A stretch of 11,024 nt of DNA from Coriobacteriales bacterium. Its GTDB lineage: Bacteria; Actinomycetota; Coriobacteriia; Coriobacteriales; UBA8131. The translations under genes were made by a program, and so were the position numbers. Of the stretch, positions 7,001 to 11,024 are shown piece by piece; position 1 is the first letter of the stretch, and every line of letters begins with the position of its first letter. Location: NCBI GenBank assembly GCA_031286975.1, contig JAITTM010000078.1, positions 1 to 11,024 on the forward strand. The letters run 5' to 3'. Under the pieces are notes generated by a model. The model did no database searches, was not told the origin of the DNA, and saw only the letters and a program-made list of their open reading frames with translations.

Positions 7001-7999
7001 GATAACCTCACAACGCGCAAATACGGCGGCACCGGCCTGGGTCTTGCCATCTCGAAGCGCATCGTCGAGATGATGGGCGGCGCGATCCGCGTCGATTCCA
7101 AGCAGGGTGTGGGCGCGACCTTCAGCTTCACCATCACGATGGGCAAGGGGCAAGATCACCCTGGCAGCCTCCTGTCGCCCGATGTCAACTGGAACACCAT
7201 CCGTCTTTTGGCGGTTGATGATTCCGAGGACATCCTCACGTTCTTCTCGGAGTTCACCCAGCGCATAGGCGTACGTTGCGACACGGCTGCCGGCGGCGCG
7301 GAGGCGCTTGAGCTCATCAAGAAGAAGGGAGGCTACGATGTCTACTTCGTTGACTGGCGGATGCCCTTGATGGACGGCATTGAGCTCGCGCGCCATATCA
7401 AGGAGGGCGAGACCGGCACGTCGGTTGTCATCATGATATCCGCCACCGAGTTAAACCTCATCGAGGACGATGCCCGGGCAGTCGGCGTGGATCGCTTCCT
7501 GCAAAAGCCGCTCTTTCCCTCAACCATCGCTGACACTATCAACCAGATCATCGGCACTGAGGCTGCCACGCAGGGCGCTGTTACCCAGTTGGGTGAGGGG
7601 GAGGCAGGCGAGTTGACCTATGAGGGGTACACCATCCTGCTTGCCGAGGATATGGCGGTTAACCGCGAGATCGCCCTGGCGCTTTTGGAGGACACGCTGC
7701 TGACCATCGACTGCGCCGAGAACGGGCAGGAAGCCGTGGATATGTTCAAGGCGGATCCTGCCCGCTACGACCTGATATTCATGGACATGCAGATGCCCTT
7801 GATGGACGGTCTGGAGGCCACCAAGGCGATCCGGGCTCTCGACCTGCCCCAGGCCGGGAGCATACCCATCGTTGCCATGACCGCCAATGTGTTTCGCGAG
7901 GATATCGAGCGCTGCCTTGCGGCCGGTATGAACGATCACGTGGGCAAGCCCATCAACTTCAATGAGGTGCTCCTAAAGCTCAGGCAGTACCTCTCCTGA
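4028..7999 (+). CDS. Large hybrid sensor histidine kinase: external sensor, HAMP, PAS, HisKA, HATPase, two receivers
   Basis: The 1323-residue protein has TM1 at about 27-48, an external region of about 575 residues, TM2 at 628-651, a HAMP-like linker to about 700, and a PAS domain about 697-800. HisKA carries SHEMRTP with His821. The ATPase domain has Asn938 (N box), DTGIGI from 971 and GGTGLGL from 1000. Receiver 1 has acceptor Asp1109 (VDWRMP) and receiver 2 has Asp1253 (MDMQMP). All catalytic residues look intact, and there is no Hpt or DNA-binding output, so phosphate should pass to separate proteins. The external region holds CRNICHPRHH (438-447) and, around Cys539, APQCTGW, then GGSGSF and AAAIPYYTGQY. 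I believe this conserved block recurs in sensors of anaerobes, but its ligand is unknown to me. The ATG lies one base after the glycosyltransferase stop (4024-4026) with no strong ribosome site of its own, so translation is probably coupled, and the pair likely works together. Confidence 0.93.
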   Translation: MTKVGRTLYNIVDRIATKIGMKLRARLVTVFIVIKVIPLVILAALAWVQIDALGKALSDLAVEDTATALSESAVEQIERLTTDTAHEVAVFLYGRDSDIRYLASLTPSEESYRRYIENEKGDVIERGTWNLAEDGMSWKRIDPPAQDEPADVSTNTENEDVVNGTGFNYRPADPFTFTQIPLYDEITFIGTDLVEQIKVVASDSPKVTYPLDPALKDISDRRNTYVGAESYGEQIKNLKPGEIYVSDVIGSYVPSHFVGMYTPKQMVIAAITAEITALGTLDQTNEVALLTVALSSVKDGVPALVTSGDSNELKMRSVADGALSLIDEADINLTSPELIGRVEALKAKIAALEFDPEHEAYAGEENPNGVRFEGIVRWVTPVTDDGSTTGTIIGYVSIALNHDHIMEFTDHITPMYDRYTELPDAFEGNYAFIWDYACRNICHPRHHSIVGYDPETGGEQIPWLEASLYQELLSRVDGENLADLKASWPALTNPTPNLQLIKDVPLYDSQSRSKKPAPELTAAGLVGLDGRYLNNAPQCTGWLNLTKEGGSGSFFILWSGLYKLTTAAAIPYYTGQYAPSEANDYSRRGFAMVTIGAGLDDFQRPVVETREGLNALTNENLLDTSVKLVTATAILILLVILVAIWLASSIASNITELIVGVSHFKAGERQFRFNSHKKDEFGILADSFDDMADSIVASVQAPLAITDTDLNIIYMNSAALKVSNLTLKEAVGLSYKTHSLYPFGSLYDPISALWEGRDSEVYYNQSNGRYYKGVASDFLNKQGEKIGYHVVTTDVTEIQNAREKAEQASFAKTSFLSNMSHEMRTPMNAIIGMTSIGKAASDIEKKDYCFEKIDGASTHLLGVINDILDISKIEANKFELSMGEFNFEKMLQRVVNVINFRIEEKHQLFSVSLDSTIPNTIIGDEQRLAQVITNLLSNANKFTPEGGTITVDTRLVDDNGKQVVIEVQVHDTGIGITEEQQGRIFLEFEQADNLTTRKYGGTGLGLAISKRIVEMMGGAIRVDSKQGVGATFSFTITMGKGQDHPGSLLSPDVNWNTIRLLAVDDSEDILTFFSEFTQRIGVRCDTAAGGAEALELIKKKGGYDVYFVDWRMPLMDGIELARHIKEGETGTSVVIMISATELNLIEDDARAVGVDRFLQKPLFPSTIADTINQIIGTEAATQGAVTQLGEGEAGELTYEGYTILLAEDMAVNREIALALLEDTLLTIDCAENGQEAVDMFKADPARYDLIFMDMQMPLMDGLEATKAIRALDLPQAGSIPIVAMTANVFREDIERCLAAGMNDHVGKPINFNEVLLKLRQYLS

Positions 8000-8063
8000 C
8001 AAGCTATCGATATGCTACCGAATCCGTATAGATTTATTGTGAAGTGTCACCAGCTACAAGGGT

Positions 8064-8087
8064 TTATGCGGCGACTTTGCCGCATAA
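8064..8087 (+). terminator. 9-bp perfect hairpin between kinase and lipoprotein genes (weak terminator or operator candidate)
   Basis: TTATGCGGC at 8064-8072 and GCCGCATAA at 8079-8087 are perfect complements with a six-base loop, GACTTT. No T-run follows, so it is not a standard intrinsic terminator. It could be an attenuating hairpin, an mRNA-stability element or a protein-binding dyad. The 3' arm continues into CATAAT (8083-8088), which resembles a -10 box but has no partner -35. It ends 16 bases before the ribosome site of the next gene. It is the largest gap (114 bases) in the plus-strand run, so the cluster may be divided here. Confidence 0.45.
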
Positions 8088-8103
8088 TACTCTCATCAAC
8101 CAA

Positions 8104-8109
8104 AAGGAG
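8104..8109 (+). promoter_or_regulatory. Ribosome binding site fixing the lipoprotein start
   Basis: AAGGAG at 8104-8109 lies four bases before the ATG at 8114. It decides against the upstream in-frame ATG at 8012, which has no such site and would place 34 extra residues ahead of the signal peptide and run through the hairpin. Confidence 0.7.
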
Positions 8110-8113
8110 TCCT

Positions 8114-9064
8114 ATGGTATACCGGATGCGAGGGAGGATCGTCAAGGCCACGGCCCTTGCCGCGTCCTGCCTCGTAGCAGCATTGCTTGTGGGCTGTAGC
8201 GTCATTAGCAACATCACCGATGGTCCATCTGAGCCTGACAATCCCGGCTACCTACGCGACGCCACACCACAGGTTTTGGTGCCCGAGCCTACCGGTGTCG
8301 AGGTGATCGACGACAAGAAGGCCACCTTGGACTACTCCAATACAAGCCAGGGATACATCTCCGTGCGCTCCAAGATGAGCGATACGCGCGTCAAGGTCCT
8401 GGTCAACGTTGTGGGCAAGCAGTACCAATACACCATCGACCCGGGCGACAGCTACGTGACTATCCCGCTTTCTGAGGGCAGTGGCGTCTATTCGGTTGGC
8501 GTGTGGGAGAATACCACGGGCGACAGATACGCCTCGATTCTCGCGCAGGATCTCGATGTACAGCTCGCCAACGAGGATCTGCCTTTTTTGTATCCCAGTC
8601 AATACGTGAACTTCTCGGCGGGAGACCAGGCGGTCAACCTGAGCGCACAGCTTGCTGAGGGCGCCACCAGCGAGCGCGAGGCTATCAACCAGGTCTATCA
8701 GTATGTATGTGATACCATTGACTACGACTACGACAAGATCAGCACCCTTGCCTCGGGTTATCTGCCCAACAACGCCGATACCCTCAGTTCCAAGATGGGC
8801 ATCTGCTTTGATTACGCTGTGCTTACCACGTCGATGCTGCGCGCGCAGGGTATACCGTGCAAGCTCATCATCGGCTATGCGGGATCGATCTATCACGCCT
8901 GGATCATGGTCTACTCAGAGGGCGGCAAGGTGCATGGCTATGAGCTCCCGGCAAACCAGTACGGGCTTTTGGACCCGACGTTTGACGCTGCTGGTGCCAA
9001 ATCGCAGGATCTCTCACAGCTCATAGGTGAGGGCGCAGACTACCAACCGATGTTCCAATACTAA
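8114..9064 (+). CDS. Transglutaminase-like lipoprotein
   Basis: The 316-residue protein begins with a basic n-region (MVYRMRGRIVK), a hydrophobic stretch and the lipobox LVGC at 25-28, so Cys28 should be lipidated and the protein held on the outer face of the membrane. Residues about 55-195 look like a beta-rich N-terminal domain (repeated short strands, LDYSNTSQGYISV). A transglutaminase-like core (about 210-290) follows with all three catalytic residues: Cys231 in GICFDYA, His261 in YHAWI and Asp287 in LDPTFD. Proteins of this fold act as cysteine proteases, peptide cross-linkers or non-hydrolytic helpers; the substrate here is unknown. The ATG at 8114 is preferred over 8012 because of AAGGAG at 8104-8109 and the intact signal peptide. 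The gene is 15 bases upstream of the T2SF gene, so the two are surely cotranscribed. A role in processing or cross-linking surface proteins or pilins is an inference from that placement. Confidence 0.85.
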   Translation: MVYRMRGRIVKATALAASCLVAALLVGCSVISNITDGPSEPDNPGYLRDATPQVLVPEPTGVEVIDDKKATLDYSNTSQGYISVRSKMSDTRVKVLVNVVGKQYQYTIDPGDSYVTIPLSEGSGVYSVGVWENTTGDRYASILAQDLDVQLANEDLPFLYPSQYVNFSAGDQAVNLSAQLAEGATSEREAINQVYQYVCDTIDYDYDKISTLASGYLPNNADTLSSKMGICFDYAVLTTSMLRAQGIPCKLIIGYAGSIYHAWIMVYSEGGKVHGYELPANQYGLLDPTFDAAGAKSQDLSQLIGEGADYQPMFQY

Positions 9065-9079
9065 GGAAGAGGTGAAGGG

Positions 9080-10126
9080 ATGGCTGGAAAAGGAAACGAG
9101 CTGACACCGGCGGAGCTGAGTCTGCTGTTCTCCAACCTGGCGCTGGTCTACCACTCAGGACTCTCGTTGTCCGAGGGGTTTGAGATACTCGATCTCAACG
9201 CCAGTAACCCTGCCGAGCAAAAGCTGATGGCGGTGCTCTATCAGGCGGCCGTCGACGGGGATTCGCTCTATGATTCGCTGAGTGCCATCGAGGGGCTGCC
9301 CGATTACGCGCTTTCTCTCATACATATCGGCGAGAAGACCGGGCGCATGGAGGAGACCTTCGTCGGGCTCCGCGACTATTACCAGAAGCGTGACGAGCTG
9401 GCGCAGTCCATACGCGCATCGCTGGTGTATCCGCTCACCATGATGGTCATGGTGTTTGTGGTGGTCATCGTCCTGCTCACGCAGGCCATGCCGGTGTTTG
9501 AGCAGGTCTTTGCGCAGCTGGGCTTTACCATGACGGGGTTCTCCGGCGCGCTTCTGGCAATCGGTAATGCCTTGAGCGGCTCTGCGCTCGTCATCGGTGC
9601 CGTAGTGGTCGTCCTTATCGTCATCAAGCTGATTCTCCGCGCTACGTCCGCGGGCAAGAGGTTCTTTAACAGCCTGTATGAGAACTTGCCTTTCACCCGC
9701 GACATATCGCTTCGCATGTCAACGCAGCGCTTTGCGCTTGCACTCAGCACCATGCTCAAGAGCGGTCTTGACTCAGACCAGGCGCTCCGCTATGTGGAGC
9801 CGCTCATCGAGAACAGGCACGCCAAGGCAAAGGTGCATGCCATTCGCCAGAAGATCGAGAACGGCGAGAGCCTCCAGCGGGCAATCGAAGAGAGCCAGCT
9901 GTTTCCGGCGGCATCGATGGCTCTGCTCTCCGTGGGCTTCAGGACCGGCACCGATGCCGAGGCCCTCAACCAGATAGGCCAGAACATCATGGTGGCCACC
10001 GAGCGCAAGATGGAGAACCTGGTCTCGGCCATCGAGCCCACACTCGTGGGCATCATGTGTGTGATCGTGGGCATCATCCTGCTATCCGTCATGCTCCCCC
10101 TTATGGGCGTTTTGGCGAGCATCTAG
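9080..10126 (+). CDS. Type II secretion / type IV pilus platform protein (GspF/PilC/ComGB family)
   Basis: The 348-residue membrane protein has the duplicated T2SSF architecture: a helical domain about 12-115, TM 118-137, TM about 165-187, a second helical domain about 210-315, and a last TM about 320-345. Matching family motifs occur in both halves: HIGEKTGRMEETF (82-94) and SVGFRTGTDAEAL (284-296). At 348 residues it is nearer to the short Gram-positive ComGB type than to PilC or GspF of about 400. In these systems the protein sits in the inner membrane and couples a cytosolic ATPase to assembly of pilin-like subunits. The start has GAAGGG just upstream, and the gene follows the lipoprotein stop by 15 bases. 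The cognate ATPase is not in the window, so it must be encoded nearby or elsewhere. Confidence 0.9.
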   Translation: MAGKGNELTPAELSLLFSNLALVYHSGLSLSEGFEILDLNASNPAEQKLMAVLYQAAVDGDSLYDSLSAIEGLPDYALSLIHIGEKTGRMEETFVGLRDYYQKRDELAQSIRASLVYPLTMMVMVFVVVIVLLTQAMPVFEQVFAQLGFTMTGFSGALLAIGNALSGSALVIGAVVVVLIVIKLILRATSAGKRFFNSLYENLPFTRDISLRMSTQRFALALSTMLKSGLDSDQALRYVEPLIENRHAKAKVHAIRQKIENGESLQRAIEESQLFPAASMALLSVGFRTGTDAEALNQIGQNIMVATERKMENLVSAIEPTLVGIMCVIVGIILLSVMLPLMGVLASI

Positions 10127-10147
10127 GTTTGGGATAACGGAGGTTTC

Positions 10148-10489
10148 ATGAGAGCGAAACTCACAGGAGAGACGAGGCTGCGGTCGATTTTTCAGTCGAG
10201 GCTCCTGCGCATGCTCATCTTCATCGCGATCATCGTGGTAGCCATGTGGTTCAGCATCGGCGGCGTCGCCTCGTCTGTCGAGAAGAATCAAAGCGACTTT
10301 TTGGCTGATGCCGTGCGGCGTAGTGCCGTACAATGTTATGCGCTGGAGGGGCGGTTTCCCCCGGACCTCAAGTACCTGGAGGACAACTACTCGTTGGTTA
10401 TCGACCGGCAGCGTTATGCCGTGTATTACGAGCCCATGGCAAGCAACCTGGTTCCCCAGATCAGGGTGCTGGTTCTGCCGCAGAACTAG
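10148..10489 (+). CDS. Small single-TM pilin-like or pseudopilin-like membrane protein
   Basis: The 113-residue protein has a basic 20-residue head, one TM helix at about 21-41, and a helix continuing into an external domain. The segment AVRRSAVQCYALEGRFPPDL (55-74), followed by LEDNYSLVID and RYAVYY, resembles small components found beside T2SF genes, in which a Cys and the YALEGRFPP turn follow the helix. The usual prepilin processing site (G followed by FxxxE) is absent, so it is probably a non-cleaved accessory protein and not a major pilin. The ATG at 10148 has CGGAGG at 10138-10143. It starts 21 bases after the T2SF stop and is clearly in the same operon. No established name is assigned; the assignment rests on neighbours and general features. 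Confidence 0.7.
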   Translation: MRAKLTGETRLRSIFQSRLLRMLIFIAIIVVAMWFSIGGVASSVEKNQSDFLADAVRRSAVQCYALEGRFPPDLKYLEDNYSLVIDRQRYAVYYEPMASNLVPQIRVLVLPQN

Positions 10490-10504
10490 GCTCCAGCCGC
10501 AGGG

Positions 10505-10526
10505 CTGTGCCACAGATAGGGCACAG
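10505..10526 (+). repeat. Short hairpin in the intergenic gap of the pilin-like operon
   Basis: CTGTGCC at 10505-10511 and GGCACAG at 10520-10526 form a 7-bp perfect stem with an eight-base loop, inside the 86-base gap between the pilin-like gene and the next gene. There is no T-run, so termination is unlikely. It may set the relative dosage of the two proteins by mRNA processing or stability. Chance is also possible. Confidence 0.25.
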
Positions 10527-10575
10527 AAGCAATGACCGTCTTACAAGGCAGCGCAGACAAGAAAGGGAGAGGTAG

Positions 10576-11024
10576 ATGAAGCGACGTTCGGTAGACCTGT
10601 TTGTCGTGTTGGCGTTGTTTTGCGTCTACATCACCAGCGCCCTGCTCTTAAGCACCATTGGTGCCGGTGTCTATAAGGATACAGCGGCGGTCATGCAAGA
10701 TAACTACGACCTGCGCACCGGCGCGCTTTATGTTGCGGAAAAAACCCGCCAAAGTGACGTCAACGGAGCTGTACGCATCGACTCCTATGAGGGCAACGAT
10801 GCTCTGGTCATGACCGAACAGGAGACCGGGCAGGGCTATGAGACCTGGATATTCGTGAGCGACGGCGTGCTCTACGAGGAGTTCATAGCCTCCGGTGCGG
10901 ACGTGCAGCTTGGCAACGGCCAGGCGATCATGCCCATGCAGAGCATGGATCTCAGCCTGAACAACGAGCTCTTATCCATAGACTTTGTCACCGTCAACGA
11001 TGATGCCAGCGCTGAGCCCTCATC
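10576..11024 (+). CDS. DUF4860-like single-TM membrane protein (3' end outside window)
   Basis: The frame starts at ATG 10576 behind GGGAGAGG (10565-10572) and stays open for 149 codons to the window edge. The short N-terminus MKRRSVDL is followed by a TM helix (about 7-30), then external sequence with YDLRTGALYVAEKTRQSD (about 44-61) and GYETWIFVSDGVLYEEF (about 86-102). This pattern resembles proteins classed as DUF4860, which I recall as genes placed among pilin-like genes in Gram-positive secretion clusters. Function is unknown; a minor pseudopilin or assembly helper is the contextual guess. The fragment is at least 149 residues and may be nearly complete. It shares the strand and spacing of the operon, 86 bases after the previous stop. 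Confidence 0.7.
   Translation, partial: MKRRSVDLFVVLALFCVYITSALLLSTIGAGVYKDTAAVMQDNYDLRTGALYVAEKTRQSDVNGAVRIDSYEGNDALVMTEQETGQGYETWIFVSDGVLYEEFIASGADVQLGNGQAIMPMQSMDLSLNNELLSIDFVTVNDDASAEPS

Noticed and set aside
6755..7396. Minus-strand open frame of 213 codons opposite the kinase
   Set aside because: It lies over the ATPase and receiver coding sequence of the histidine kinase, whose catalytic motifs are intact; no ribosome site or domain supports the reverse frame.
8012..8113. Upstream ATG at 8012 as the lipoprotein start
   Set aside because: It has no ribosome site, would run through the hairpin, and would bury the signal peptide 34 residues in; ATG 8114 has AAGGAG before it.
8252..8896. 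Minus-strand open frame of 214 codons opposite the lipoprotein gene
   Set aside because: The plus-strand frame has signal peptide, lipobox and catalytic triad; the reverse frame is a codon-bias artefact.
10308..10575. Two overlapping small plus-strand frames over the pilin-like gene and the gap behind it
   Set aside because: They are out of frame with the supported gene, have no ribosome site and encode Arg/Pro/Trp-rich sequence typical of shadows.
1..11024. CRISPR array, tRNA, rRNA, IS element or prophage
   Set aside because: No regularly spaced repeats, cloverleaf, transposase motifs or phage genes were seen; the mention of phage N4 concerns only the name of the E. coli homologue.

Overview
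The window looks like the chromosome of a high-GC Gram-positive bacterium. The best guess is an actinobacterium of the Coriobacteriia type, because of the GC-rich coding bias, strong GGAGG-type ribosome sites, a lipoprotein signal in a Gram-positive-style cluster, and a mix of 'firmicute-like' type II secretion/pilin proteins with actinobacterial-type codon use. No 16S or ribosomal marker is present, so the taxonomy is an inference.

Layout. Bases 2-298 are the 3' end of a nicotinate phosphoribosyltransferase gene (NAD salvage). It converges on a minus-strand gene (320-1594) for a DUF4143-type AAA ATPase with a PD-(D/E)XK-like C-terminus. By spot counts this gene is clearly less GC-rich than its neighbours, so it is probably an accessory gene. 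An AT-rich divergent intergenic region (1595-1908) holds the candidate promoters and several short dyads.

From 1909 to the right edge everything reads on the plus strand and looks like one functional cluster: (1) a membrane glycosyltransferase fused to a MshEN/T2SSE-N domain, the architecture of E. coli NfrB; (2) a very large hybrid sensor histidine kinase, separated by one base from the glycosyltransferase gene and carrying two receiver domains and a ~575-residue external sensor with a CxxxCH motif; (3) a transglutaminase-like lipoprotein; (4) a GspF/PilC/ComGB-type platform protein; (5) a small single-TM pilin-like protein; (6) a single-TM DUF4860-like protein cut by the window end. A 9-bp hairpin between (2) and (3) divides the cluster into a possible upstream bicistron and a downstream four-gene run.

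Interpretation (inference): the locus pairs a surface-exposed or secreted glycan synthase, possibly responsive to a cyclic dinucleotide, with a pilus/type II secretion-like apparatus and a dedicated signal-transduction protein. The assembly ATPase (GspE/PilB), prepilin peptidase and major pilin are not in the window and would be expected just downstream. The physical coupling of an NfrB-like synthase with a two-component sensor and a pilin/T2SF module in a monoderm is the most interesting aspect of the window.
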